A DNA stretch of 60,114 nt from Gloeophyllum trabeum ATCC 11539 (lineage: Eukaryota > Basidiomycota > Agaricomycetes > Gloeophyllales > Gloeophyllaceae): the NCBI RefSeq assembly GCF_000344685.1, contig NW_006920424.1, positions 886,319 to 946,432 on the forward strand, read 5' to 3'. Position 1 is the stretch's first letter; the number at the start of each line of letters is the position of its first letter. Positions 44,515 through 55,496 of this stretch are shown in pieces. The translations under genes and the position numbers were made by a program. The notes beneath the pieces were generated by a model, which saw only the letters and a program-made list of their open reading frames with translations, did no database searches and was not told the DNA's origin.

Positions 44515-45537
44515 GAAATCACTGCCATATGTACCAGATGCAAGGGAGACCTACGACGGCGGGTATCTTGGGACAGCGCCCGGAGACTGAGTCGTCTAGC
44601 ACACGGAAATGCTTGATTTGGAACTTACGGAGAAGAACGGGCTACCCCTGCTGAGGGGGAGTGACCTCCAGGCTCAGGAAAAGCTGGCCAGTTCATCCTT
44701 ACGTGTTGCTGGAACGCACGGAGTGCTGGTCGCAACTACAGATGATAGGGGCGACGAAAAACAAGGGTTCCCAGGCTCGGCGGATGGACAGCTGCTTTAT
44801 ATATCCTCCAGCTTGGCCAAGAGACACTCCAGCGCCTGTTTCAAACTCTGATTCAGTAGTTCCGAAGATAAACGGGAGTCATACAGACCACTAACGCATT
44901 CTCTCCCTCCAGGACACTTATACAGAGGTTTGACTTAAGTCGGATCAACGTTAGCCGGAGATTCGGTTACGGACCTTGTACCCACGTGCGACGACTCTGG
45001 GTTTATTTGTAGGTGCTGGTGGCTGCTGACTGCACATCACCAACGAAGTTGTTCTGTTGTTGTTCTACGGCCGCGCTCGCCGGTGTCTGGTCCTAGTGTC
45101 TGATATAGTTGACACATTCAAAGCAGTAAGGGTTGTAGGACGAGTCTTGAGGGTAGACGCCCAAGGAATACTATAGCCCTTCTGCTCGGCTTAGGCTGTG
45201 CATGTGGCATCGCGCTTTTCACTCCGTGCTCACTAGTGACCCGCCCATTGTCCATCTATGTCGGATGCTGTGGTAGTTAATCTTTCCGAGCTACGAGCTT
45301 TTGTCGATGAAAATTCAGTTCCTAATATGACCAGCCCGACCGCCGATGCCGGCGATGCGGTGCAGTCGGAGCTGCAATCCAAGGCGGTGGGGCCCGTGCA
45401 GTGGTCCAAGCACCCACATCGCCACCTTCGGAGGCTGAGGCCCGCGTACTGAGCATCCTACCTTACCCCGCTTCTGGTGAAAGGGCCCGTCACATTGCCT
45501 TCGATCCTTATGTTCCATATTTAGGTAGGTCTAACGA
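44515..45537. other. Intergenic, metacaspase / kinase-like gene
   Basis: About 1 kb between divergent starts. It contains one small ORF (45258-45452) and an overlapping coding-like frame up to about 45525, listed separately. Confidence 0.4.
45258..45452 (+). CDS. Small ORF of unknown status (64 aa)
   Basis: It begins MSDAVVVNLSELRAFVDENS and looks coding at first. At about 45400 a second frame (+1 relative) becomes the coding-like one: it reads APTSPPSEAEARVLSILPYP and then RARHIAFDPYVPYL, to about 45525. No splice joins them. It may be a frameshifted remnant or chance. The neighbouring gene has its own TATA box just after it. Confidence 0.25.
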   Translation: MSDAVVVNLSELRAFVDENSVPNMTSPTADAGDAVQSELQSKAVGPVQWSKHPHRHLRRLRPAY

Positions 45538-45545
45538 TATATAAG
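45538..45545 (+). promoter_or_regulatory. TATA box of the kinase-like gene
   Basis: TATATAAG, 92 bp upstream of the start codon at 45630. Confidence 0.6.
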
Positions 45546-45629
45546 ACAAAGACAGCATCTGAGTCTCTTTTTCCTTTCAGAATTTACCTTCCGCCCCCAT
45601 CCCACCCTCTTCACCATCAACTACTCATC

Positions 45630-46858
45630 ATGGCTCCAAAAGTTCACTTCCTGCGCGAGAAACAGGTAACCTCCCTCTGGACGCGAGTATTTTCCGGACC
45701 ATTGACATCTTTCAGGAGCAACGGAAGCCGCGCACTCAGTGGACAATGTGTGTGGCGTACCTCCAAGAAGATGGAAGCGAAATTGTTTACGACCGAATTC
45801 CGTCATTCACCAAGGTCGAAACGGATAGCCATATTGGCTTCCATCAAAATCACAGGGTCGTCATACGAAATTGGCGACTGTGTCGCGACGACTACCGCAG
45901 CCCTGACACCATCAAAGTAGGTTCATCCTTATCAAGGGAAATCTCGTCTGAAGAAACAATTTTTCAAGCTTTTGATGAGGGAAGTCAACGAATGGAAACA
46001 GTTCAGACATCGTCACATAGTAAAATTCGTCGGTCTGGCGGATACACTCGCCTACATTCCCAGCATCGTATATCCGTATTACAAGAATGGGAATATACTT
46101 CAGTACCTCGAGAAGAACCCGAGAGCGGATGTGTTACGTCTAGTAAGGAGTACTTCGTGTCTTCCAAAGCTCTTGACTGAGTACTGACCTTCATCGCAGC
46201 TACACGGCGTGGCGAGTGCTCTGGCTTACATGCACACGCGCGAGGTTCCTGCCATTCATGGCAGCGTGAAATCAGTGCGTCCCTCTCTACATTTCTGTAT
46301 TAAGACAGCCACGTTTAACCAACTACTTGTTGCAGACCAATGTTCTGATTGACGATACCGGCGAAGCACTTCTTAACGACTATGGCATGACCCGCGTGCC
46401 CGACTTTGCCATCCATTTCGCTCGCCCGACCAATCTTGTATTTCAGGAAGCCCGATGGCTAGCACCTGAGTTCTTCAACTACGAGCTAGTGCAGAACGAC
46501 AGGATGGGTTCGACACCGGAAACCGACACGTACAGCTTCGGCATGCTGTGCCTGGAGGTACGCGGCTCTTCTCCAGTCTCCGCTAGCCCTCGCTTATTTT
46601 AACCCTTAGGTGTACACGGGCCAAAAACCATTCGCAGAACGTCGGTTCCATGCAGACGACATGCTCGACGTAGGGAGGGGGGCGCACCCGCTACGTCCAA
46701 ATCCAGACAAGTACCCCTTGGTTACAGACGACATCTGGGATATCATGCAGGCTTGCTGGCAGCTGAAGCCGGAGAACAGGGTAAAAATGCCCGTGGTCAA
46801 GGAATTGTTCGCCCTCCAGCGGATTATGCAGGCCATCGAGACACCCTCAGGGAAGTGA
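45630..46858 (+). CDS. TKL-type kinase-like protein, probable pseudokinase (318 aa)
   Basis: Exons are 45630-45665, 45716-45916, 45969-46142, 46200-46274, 46336-46557 and 46610-46858, which join in frame. The protein follows the basidiomycete-expanded TKL-like kinase plan: LLMREVNEWKQFRHRHIVKF (alphaC region), a hinge YPYYKNGNILQYL, a catalytic-loop region, EARWLAPEFF in the APE position, SFGMLCLEVYTGQKPF, and RPNPDKYPLVTDDIWDIMQACW. The catalytic loop reads IHGSVKSTNVLI (residues 156-167), so the HRD aspartate is serine (S159). DFG is present as D177-Y178-G179. I see no clear glycine loop. Loss of the catalytic base argues for a pseudokinase that may act as a scaffold. Confidence 0.85.
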
Positions 46859-47284
46859 TAAAGCGTACAATTGGGTAGGTATATGATACGGTTATCTTAT
46901 TTTTCTTCCTTCCTCCAAATGCGGACCCGATTTTCCCTGTGTAATATACCCCTGTGGAACGACGACATACCCGCTGTAGATACTGTTTCTTAATAACCGT
47001 ATGCTCACCTTAGTTTCATAGCTGCATGTATCCATTCAATGCACATCATAACGCTGGCCTTCATGGAATCCTTCGCGTGTTGCAGCCACAGCACAATGGC
47101 TCTAGGTCATTCCCGTGGGTAAATGACTGCTGCTTGCCAAAGCGCGTCGCGCCACTGTGGCGGCCCTAGTATAAGAACGCGCGCGTCAATTGTGGCCTCT
47201 TACACTCATAACGCGACTTCACTCCAACCATTACGGCTACTGGTCGCATCTCACTCGCCTATACTCTCCTATACATCATCACAC
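46859..47284. other. Intergenic with promoter of the 47-kb orphan gene
   Basis: About 425 bp. The segment from about 47085 is homologous to the upstream region of the paralog at 53.8 kb (minus strand). A TATAAG box is at 47170-47175. Confidence 0.5.
47170..47175 (+). promoter_or_regulatory. TATA box of the 47-kb orphan gene
   Basis: TATAAG, 110 bp upstream of the start codon at 47285. The equivalent segment is missing in the paralog at 53.8 kb. Confidence 0.55.
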
Positions 47285-48359
47285 ATGTCTGTTCCTTATA
47301 TCGCCATGGACCCAGCGATTATCATTGCTGTCCCGTATTGCCACATCTGGTCACCGACGCGCTCGGAGGAAAGTGGCGGCGATAATACCTGGGCATTTTG
47401 TTCATCACAAGTGAGCCTTAGATTTCCTGTACCATTCCACGTCTCAATTGACATGTCCCCTCCAGTTTCTGTCGGCTACGCAGAAACTCCTGGAAAGGCA
47501 CGCGAAGCGCGACGCGTCCGTGCGTCTCAGCCCGCTCGCAGCTCCCATTCCCGTGATGCCAGAGCTTCGCCACCCAAAGCCCATACGGGCATACCGGTAC
47601 GTTCCAAGCTGGGTAGACGACTGGGACAAGGCCGGGGTTCTGGAGGACTCGCCATCCTGCACGCCACAATCACCCGCGACACCTACCGAATCGTACTCTC
47701 ATATGGATATCACCGCGGACTATCCCGGGCTGGGGAATGGGTGCAGTGGTAAGGCAGGGGAGGACTACTCTATCTGCCGGAGACCTGCTTCGACGATATC
47801 CGAGCTGTCTCATTACCTTCCCCTCGAGGTCCTGGAGGAGCTTGGCCTCTCTCCCAGTGCTTCTAACGCAAGCTCGGGGTATCCCGACACACCAGCGACG
47901 AGCGTGCACAGTTCGGCATGCGCAGATCCCCGCCACGTCCAGCTGCTGGAGACGCTTGTCACCGAACGCAAGCAGCAGGCGTGGCGCATGGCGGATGACG
48001 ACCCACCATGTGGCGAGACGGCCACCGCCCATCGTCATGAGCAGCTACTCGGGGCGGTGCTGCAGGACATCGAGGAGCTAGTGCAAAGCTCGGCGGTTGT
48101 GGCGCGCGCCAGCTCGCGGCCTGGTCTTGTGCATTGCTCGTCCGATGCACACTGCAGCTCCTGGAGAGACGCATCTCATGCGTCGGACGCCTCCATCTTG
48201 GGCACCCTCGGCAAGCCCTTGTCGGAGCATCAGAGCCCGCGCATGCAACTGCAAGACGAAGGGAGGGAGCATAGGGAGGTGTTGTTGGGCATCCTCAATG
48301 AACCCCTCAGGAACATCGAGGGGCGCCGTCGTGGGCAGTATTGCAGGGGCGAGTGGTAG
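47285..48359 (+). CDS. Orphan paralog pair, member 1 (339 aa)
   Basis: I do not recognise this protein. Two exons, 47285-47410 and 47466-48359, join at phase 0. Landmarks shared with member 2 (52854-53815, minus strand) are MDPAIIIAVPY near the start, DNTWAFCSSQ at the exon 1 end, QKLLERHAKRDAS, HPKPIRAYRYVPSWVDDWD, RPASTISELSHYLPLEVLEE, SACADPRHVQLL and a C-terminal EHREVLLGILN. The protein is serine/proline-rich with no signal peptide or membrane segment. Repeated short blocks of the form (H/R)xxLLxxxL occur through the C-terminal half and could be helical repeats. Conservation of exon plan and spaced blocks argues for a real gene under constraint. Confidence 0.75.
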
Positions 48360-49459
48360 TATCAGTGCTGCAGACACATCTATCGTTGGGACTTTAGTTA
48401 TCTTTATTATCACTGGGTGGAACTAGAAGCTATGTAGCTCACTTTGTATATCAACCGGCCGCTCTGCGGTCTGTATTTCTTTCTGCGTAGCACTTCATTG
48501 CGAACCTGAACACCAAGGGGGACGGCATCGTTGTCAGCGCGCGAAACGTACCGTTTCGGAATATTCAAGACAGGCGATGCCGGAAGTTGTAAGAGGACTC
48601 TTGTCATGTCTATATATCGGCCGCTCTCTATTCTCGCCGCCTTCATCCGGCCAGCCCAGCGCATGCCATGGAACCAGGAAACGTAAACGTACTCGCCTTC
48701 CTCTTTTCCTCCCTCAACTCTGCGTATCTTCCACGTCATGTAAACGCATTCGTCCGCTCCCCTACCTTCACCAGCGTTGAGCGCTGAACCCACGAAAGCG
48801 GCCGAGCCCAGTCTCTCTAAGTCACTTCAGGGCCTCGTAATCAAGAGCCTCGGGATAACAGAGTGACTGAGCGCGTCCGTCCGAATTCATATCTAACCGT
48901 CCCACCTCCCCCCTACAAGCGCTACACCCTAGCGGGCGCATTCCTATAGATCTAGCGGGTGCGGGCGCTGGCGAGATTTTAGAAACAGGATGCGCGTACC
49001 GGCTGGCATGCTATAGCCTCTGAGCACACCGACGCCTCCAGACCTCGAGCAGCTGAGAGGCAATAAAGCGCGGTTGCCCGCCCCCACCCCCGCTGTCCCT
49101 TTCGGCACCCGGACCCGCCCGCCCCTCAAAGTACCAAACCACACGCCTACATGACGCGATGTCAATCACAGAGCGAGAGAGCACGTCCGCACCGCGCAGA
49201 CCCTTCCCTCGCTCCCCACCCAGTCACCCCGCCCACAGAAGGAGCAAGTGGCCACTCGGACCCCGCACGACTACGACCGCACCCGCCCATCTCCCGAGCC
49301 CCGCATCGAACACGCACATGCTCGGATGAAGGAATCGAGAGAATGAGGGCGCTCGGACACACCCGCGCGCCCCGCCCATTCTCGCCTCGCATGGGAGCGC
49401 GCCCTCCCCCACCCAGATCCCAATGCGCACCCGCGGTGCCAATTTGCAATATGAGACGC
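48360..49459. other. GC-rich non-coding stretch
   Basis: No supported gene. From about 49070 the sequence becomes strongly C-rich on the plus strand, with many CCCGCCC and CCACCC words, and leads into the G tract and minisatellite. ORFs here are long only because stop codons are rare in such DNA. Confidence 0.45.
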
Positions 49460-49476
49460 GGGGGGGGGGGGGGGGG
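49460..49476. repeat. G17 homopolymer tract
   Basis: Seventeen consecutive G on the plus strand, interrupting C-rich DNA. The length may be affected by sequencing or assembly. Confidence 0.9.
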
Positions 49477-49689
49477 CGCCCCATGACTCGTCCCGCAACA
49501 TGGAGAGAAAATGCATATACACATACCTCACCTACCCTCTTCTACACGCGCAGCGCGTCCCACGTCTCCCGCCGCGCACGCCCGTTCAAGCAGCGCACGG
49601 GGTGCTAACATGAAATATGAGGGTGTCGAGAGCCGCGGCGCGGCGCTGCTCCTCCGCCTACAGCTGCCGTCCTGTCCTCTATCTCCTAT

Positions 49690-50290
49690 CCCCGTATGGG
49701 CGCGCACGCGCACCCGCTCTTCAAAGCCAGATCGCAGCACAGGAAAGGAGCCGGACGAGGAAGAGGCGATGGGCGCGCGCAGCTCCTTTCTCCTCGCCCC
49801 GTCCACACATGCCCGTCCGCTCTTCACAGCCAAACCGCCTTACGAGGGTCGATGTGTACGGCGAAGAGCCGATGAGTGCGCACACCTCCTTGCTCGTGAC
49901 GCGTCTAGACGCGCGCACGCCGGCTAGCTCTCCACCGCCAGAATGGCCCCAAGGGTCAGTGTCAACGATGGAGAGCGGTGGGGGCGCGCACCTCCGTGTT
50001 ACCCCGATCCACGTCCGCTCTTCCCCGCTCCCCATCGCCACACGGGACGACTCCGCTAACGAAGAGCCGGCGGCGAGCGCAACCCCTCCATTCATACCCC
50101 AGTCTACACGCGCGCTCCCTCTTCCCCGCTAGAACCGCCCCATAGGGGGGTACCAGGTGAGAAAGAGCGGTGGGCGCACACATATCCCCCCCACCCCAAC
50201 ACACGCACCCGCCCGTCCGCTCTTCCCCGCCCGAACCGCCCCATAGGGAGGGAACCGGACGAGGAAGAGCGGGTGAGCGCTGTCAGTCTA
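49690..50290. repeat. Degenerate minisatellite, period about 100 bp, six units
   Basis: A CCGCTCTTC-like landmark recurs at about 49717, 49820, 49927, 50018, 50119 and 50220 (spacing 91-107 bp). Each unit also carries an AACCGCCCCATAGGG-like block, a GACGAGGAAGAGC-like block and a GCGCGCACCTCC-like end. Units are clearly related but diverged. ORFs through it are not conserved in frame. Confidence 0.7.
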
Positions 50291-50377
50291 TCTCTACTCG
50301 CCTCTCTCCTCCACATCCCGCCTCCCGCTCCTGACTCTGCCCTTCCTGTCCCCCGAGCACCGCTGTATGCGGGTCAC

Positions 50378-51545
50378 CTACGCCTCGCGCTCGTCGCGGC
50401 CCTGCGTGGGGTACACCGCGCCCTCGACGACGGGCCGCGCCTGTGCGTCGAGCTCGGGGTCGCCCATCACCTGCCTGATGGCGGACTTGTTCAGGAGGGC
50501 GGCGTATTTCGGCTGGACGAACATCGCGCTGGGTGTGGGGTGGGGTTAGTGTGTGAGGCAGAAGGAAGGGAGGGAAGGGAGGGGGTCGAATACGAAGGGA
50601 AAGAAGGAAGGAGGAGACAAAGGGGAGAAGAAAGGAGGGGACTCACTTCGCCTCGACGAGCAGCTTCCCGTTCGCGTCCTCGACGCGCCCGCTCACCCAC
50701 GCCTTGCGCCCCGACTGGCGGTCGAGCTTCGTCTTGAGGATGATGAACTGCGAGCCGGGGTGGACAGGATAGAGGGTGTATGCGGGCGACGCGATGTGTA
50801 CAAATGGAAACAAAGCAAGCCCGTGATGAGTGACAGCAGAATGATATGAAGACAGGGACGCACTTGGTCCGCACGCGTCGGTGCGCGGTACGTGATATTC
50901 AGCGTAGCCGTGACACCCACTTTCTCGGGCAGGTTTTGGATCGCCTAGGTCGGCGTTAGCCAGTAAAGAGCGACAGGCACAAAAAGCACCCACCACCCTG
51001 CCCATCCCCTCATCCAGCAGCGTCGCAAGCAGCCCCCCATGCACGATCCCCTCGTGCCCGCACACGCCCCGCCCAACGTGCACAAACACCCAGCTCTCGC
51101 TCTCGTCCCTGCGCGCCCTCACCAGCGGGCGCACCGCCAGCCGCCCCGGCCCCGCGAGCGCGCCCGCCGTCAGGCTGTTCACCCGCCGCTCCTCGGGGAC
51201 GTGCGTGTACGGCCGCGTCTCGTACCACTCGCCCACGTCCGGCGCGCCGCGCGCGGCGGCGAGCGGCGGGAGCGCCTGCAGCGCCGCCTCGAGCTCCGCG
51301 GCGTGCGCGGCGGCCTCGGGCGAGGACGGGTGCGGAGGGGCGGGGCCGGGCCGCGGGGCGAGGAGGGTGAGGAGGGGCGGCGGGTAGAGCGCGCCGAGGA
51401 GGTAGGCAGAGGAGCAGCCGAGGGAGAAGAGCGAGAGCGCGAGCGCGGAGAAGCGCCGGGGGGAGCCGGGAGGGGGCGGGGATGTCGAGAGGCGGCGGGC
51501 GAGCGGGCGGGCCAGGAGCGGGCGGCGCAGGGCGGTGGAGAGCAT
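50378..51545 (-). CDS. Mitochondrial hotdog-fold thioesterase-like protein
   Basis: A PaaI/4HBT-type acyl-CoA thioesterase fold. The N-terminus (MLSTALRRPLLARPLARRLS) is a basic mitochondrial presequence, followed by a hydrophobic segment (FSALALSLFSLGCSSAYLLG) that may anchor it in the inner membrane. An alanine-rich linker precedes the catalytic domain, which has HEGIVHGGLLATLLDEGMGR (the HGG signature on the central helix). The strands are split by introns: TATLNITYRAPTRADQ, then FIILKTKLDRQSGRKAWVSG, then GKLLVEAN. Four exons are read. The third is taken to begin after the CAG near 50745, because this restores the ADQ-FIILKT join. The last exon ends at 50378 with a short tail (AMFVQPKYAALL). 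Strong GC bias is shared with the surroundings. Confidence 0.87.
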
Positions 51546-52853
51546 GGTGACTCCGTCACTCTGAGGTGGTCGTCGCGATCGAGGACGACGTCGACGAGGT
51601 TACCCTCCGGTTACTCACGCCGGCAATCATCGAGACACGTGAATCACGGCGTTCTCCGGATCTGCTGGCACGGTCACTGCCAACACTCTTGCTTTCTTGC
51701 AACATTCCTTGGTCTATCCCGTCTGCTAAGATCTAGCTAAATGTCTCGCGTCGTTCGCTGCTATGGAACTATGTACCAGAAACTCCCGCTGTATCCGCGG
51801 AAGAACATGGGACGCTCGTTGTCTGCTACCCGCAAGTCGGTTCCGGTCGATGAGGTCGGTGAGTGTCTTCGTGAGCCACTGGGAGGGCAAAGTGGGTGGG
51901 GAAGCGAGCGGGCAAGCGCGATCGCCCCCGCTTCCTCCTTTCCACAATTGAGCGGCGCGAAACTTTACTCGGGACAACGGATATGGGTGGGTGCTGAGGG
52001 GCGGGGCACGCTCTTTGAACTTGCAACGTTCTATGGAGACAAGTCCTTGCACACCCGCATGCGTCTCAATCCCACTCGCCGGCAGCGAACTCCCTGCCTC
52101 CCTTCCGCCCCTCGCACCCGAAATACACCGCGCTCCTGAACAGATGGGCGAGGAGAAGCGGGTGGAGGAGAGCAAGCATACGTCGCGAGCCGCTCGCCGT
52201 AGACTGCCACCTCGACGCAGCCAGGTTGCGGGGTACGATCAGGGGCGGGCGAGTGGGTAAGCCTCAGCGCCCGACCTCCTCCTCCACCTCGTCTGCCACG
52301 GAGGCAGGCGGTAGGTGCGATGAGGGGCTGGGCGTGTTGCAGGCGAGGGAGAGGTGGTGCCCGCTCGCTCGCTCCCAGGGCGTGCAGGTAGTCACTCTCT
52401 CATCAAGGGCTCCGGAGTGGGTCCCGCCCACCCTCTCTGAGTGTCTAGGATCCGAAGCGTGCGCGGATCGCTGGGTACCAATAGTAAGAGGCGGTGCGCG
52501 TGTCCGCGGGAGCCAACTACTCTTGTCCATCCAAACGCGCTTTTGTGAGTCAAGCTGCTCTCACGTGCTCTCTGCTCGTTCAAGGCCGCTGAGATGCGGG
52601 TTTCGAGGGAGCGGCGAGCTGTGGATGCGTTCGCTGGCATGGACGTGCGGAGGATGCGCCCCCCGCCTTCTCAGCTGGTTATCGTTAGACGACAAGTGAG
52701 ATATGGAGATCACCGGCTAATATACAGTGAGGTACCCGATTCCTAATTCCACGCGAGGAAATAAATATAATCAAAGTCCCAATAGAAGACGTGTCTGCAG
52801 CACGCATACTACCACCCGCCCCCGCAATATCGCTTCTCCAAGTCTCCAAGCGG
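51546..52853. other. Intergenic, no gene seen
   Basis: About 1.3 kb between the thioesterase start and the 3' end of orphan paralog 2. ORFs overlap on both strands without family support or consistent splicing. No repeat is recognised. Confidence 0.4.
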
Positions 52854-53815
52854 CTAGTTGAGGATGCTCAGCAACACTTCCCTATGCGCCTGATCGTTCT
52901 CCAGCGGCAGTGTTCCTGCGCACCTACCACTCAACATCGGCTTTCTGTTGCTACTCGAGACACTGGAGAGACTCGGGGGATGGCATGCGTCTGCCCAAGA
53001 GGCCGAATACGCGTAGACTCGAGCGGCCTGCGGGCCGGCATGTGCCTCGACCTCTACGCATTGTCTGGGCTCCTCGATCTCCTTGACCAGGATGTCGAGC
53101 AGCTTCACGCGGTGATTGTCACTCGCGCCACAGGTCCCGCCCACGGGTGAGTTGTGCGCCGGCATATGCGAGGCTTCCTGCAGCACCATGGCCAACAGCT
53201 GGACGTGGCGGGGGTCTGCGCACGCCGAGCTCGTGCCCGGCGTGTCTGGGCACCCGGGGCTGATGCTCGAGTTGGACGCGCTGGGCGCGAGGCCGAGCTC
53301 CTCCAGCACCTCGCGCGGGAGGTAATGCGCCAGCTCCGATATCGTCGAAGCGGGTCTCCCGCAGCTATAAAGGTCCCCCTGCCCTTCAGCACTATCCCCG
53401 ATCCCGCGCCCGTAATACTCCATGTCGGAGAACGCGTCGCTCGGTGTGGCCAGCGACTCGGAATGTGGCGTGGTGGACGGCGAGCCCGAGTCCGAGAGAA
53501 CGCTGCGCTCGTCCCAGTCGTCTACCCAGTTGGGTACGAAGCGGTATGCGCGTATCGGCTTCGGGTGGTGAAGCATAGGCATGGGCGAGGCGAGCGTGGA
53601 CGCGTCGCGCCTCGCGTGCCGTTCGAGGAGTTTCTGCGTCGACGCCAGGAACTGGGGACAAACACGTTGATTGAGGCGGGGAATGGTATAGGGACTACGG
53701 TACTCACCTGCGAGGAGCAGAATGCCCAGATGTTGTCGCTCCGAGTTTCCTCTGAACGTGTCTGTGGCCAGATGTGGCGATCGTACGGGACAGCAATGAC
53801 AATGGCCGGGTCCAT
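52854..53815 (-). CDS. Orphan paralog pair, member 2 (301 aa)
   Basis: Paralog of the gene at 47285-48359, in opposite orientation. Exons are 53815-53708 and 53651-52854, a phase-0 join at the same site. It shares MDPAIVIAVPY, DNIWAFCSSQ, HPKPIRAYRFVPNWVDDWD, RPASTISELAHYLPREVLEE, SACADPRHVQLL and a terminal HREVLLSILN. Compared with member 1 it lacks the short N-terminal MSVPYIA extension, has several internal indels and ends directly after the last shared block. Homology continues about 190 bp upstream of the start, but the segment holding the TATA box in member 1 is missing here. Function is unknown. Confidence 0.72.
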
Positions 53816-54109
53816 TCCGATGTCAGGAGTAGAATTATGTATGATGGGGATTGCTGGGGTGTTGGCAGAGAGAGGTGTGTCTGACGCGACGGGTAGGAGT
53901 AGTGGTTGGGGTGAAAGTCGCGTTATGGGTGTAAGAGGCCACAGTGCCGCCACAACCCGGACGCGCTTTGGCAAGAAACCGATTTCCCACGGTGATGTGC
54001 TATAGCCATTGGCCCATTGTGCAGCTGTACATGTTGCCAGGCTTGGCGACTCCCTGCTCCCATTCTCCCTTGTGAATATCGGCTTATGTATGCTATCACG
54101 TTTACAACC

Positions 54110-55079
54110 ATCTTTGCAAAGTAATCTGCACCGCCAGAAAAAGTAGTTAAGACGGCCCTGAACAAGTCGCATAATCCTCTCAAACGCGACGAACGACCAA
54201 GCTGGTCTGGCTTGCGTGGCGAAGGGCGACTTCTCCTCCTGCAAGATTTGCTCCTGCTGAGAAGTTAGACATGTTATTTCTGAATTCTTCCCAGTCCTCG
54301 CAGTATAACCTGCGGCGATCTTCTTTAGCATCTGATATGAAACTCGTCGCCGGGTGGTGCCACAGATGGTTATACGTGTCTTATGATCGCTTTCGATGCT
54401 GATACGTTTCCATCGGAGATCGTCTAGAGGGTTGTTGGTGAGTAGAATCGAGCTGAATCTCTCCGCATCGTAAAGCTCACGCGCCACATAGTTGTTCTTC
54501 TTCCCTGCACGTCTCACCGAAAGGTCTGCCGTCACATCCCATAGTAAGCAACCCTCCGTCCACAGCGTTTCCACTCACGGGATAAACACGAAGTCCGACC
54601 ACATGCCCGTAAACACCAACAGGTACGGCATCCCTATTTCCCCAAGGCGCCGATGAATCTCGTTTTGCACGACGTAGAATCCGTCCTTGAGCCCTTTCGA
54701 ATAATGCCCCACTCCGCCGGTAGGAAGAAATTCACACCCGCTTGCCTCCCGACTTCTGCGAGTGTCAGCTCGACGTGAAGAGCCCCCAAGCGCCGACACG
54801 GAGGCGTCGATCCCTGGCTGAGCGCAGGGACGGGGGGAGTGGTAATTGACTGACTTGACAATGCCTCCGAGGCCGGCGAGCCTTGTTATTGCCCGAACTA
54901 ACTCCACTTGGATGTCCAGCGAGTGATAGGAGGCTGTACCGAGGTAAGAAAATCAAGGTACTCGGCGCGTCAGGATGACCATCGTTGAGACGGTCCCATT
55001 TCAAGGTTGCCTTGAGCTTGAGGAATTCTTCCGCTACGAATTCCCCAATATTACCAATACCCACTCTCGCGAAGTTCAT
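54110..55079 (-). pseudogene. NmrA-like pseudogene, copy 2
   Basis: Homologous to copy 1 (13.2-14.3 kb) but broken. The start MNFARVGIGNIGEFVAEEF is intact with GxGxxG. A frameshift follows within exon 1: the strand VSTMVILTRR continues in a different frame. In the middle, GVNFFLPAEWG and HYSKGLKDGFYVV lie in different frames, so at least one more frameshift is present. The segment corresponding to YWKSLCIQGDRK survives as DLRWKRISIESDHK near 54410. The last exon survives as KKIAAGYTARTGK with SQQEQIL (near 54310-54240). Copy 2 abuts orphan paralog 2. Confidence 0.75.
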
Positions 55080-55496
55080 CAAGCTATAAGCCGACGTCGA
55101 GTCGGGGAACGTTGGCAGCGTTATTGATTGATGACCTGCAGGCGAACGGCTAGACCCTCTACAATCTGCGGAAACCAGGGCTTTTTAAGAATCTGCCATG
55201 CTGCCGTTCGGATTGCGCGTTCGAGCGGCATCGGCAGCTCCCAGCTTTGCTACATAATGGCACATTACGAAGGCCACCAGTATTTTATCAGTCGCCAATG
55301 CACAAGCCGCCAAGGCCTATCTCATGGATATATCTGCAGAAGTGCATCCACAACTCCCGTCGTCTGCAGCCTCATCTCCTTCCCTACCGCCCACTCCCCT
55401 CTGAATCGTCACTCGCGGGCACACCCTCACCTTTATCCCACGCTAGCTGCAACCATGCGATGATATACGGGAGTGTGAACGACGATGGTTCCGTTT
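55080..55496. other. Gap between NmrA-like copies 2 and 3
   Basis: About 415 bp, expected to hold the promoter of copy 2 and the 3' flank of copy 3. No feature is recognised. Confidence 0.35.

Noticed and set aside
49151..50132. Several long ORFs on both strands in the C-rich repeat region
   Set aside because: Frames are not conserved between repeat units and composition alone explains the lack of stops.
51039..51740. 233-residue plus-strand ORF
   Set aside because: It is antisense to exon 1 of the thioesterase-like gene in very GC-rich DNA where stops are rare.
53522..54574. 350-residue minus-strand ORF joining NmrA copy 2 and orphan paralog 2
   Set aside because: It is open by chance across a pseudogene, a promoter and the first exon and intron of the orphan gene. 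Family alignments show separate units.
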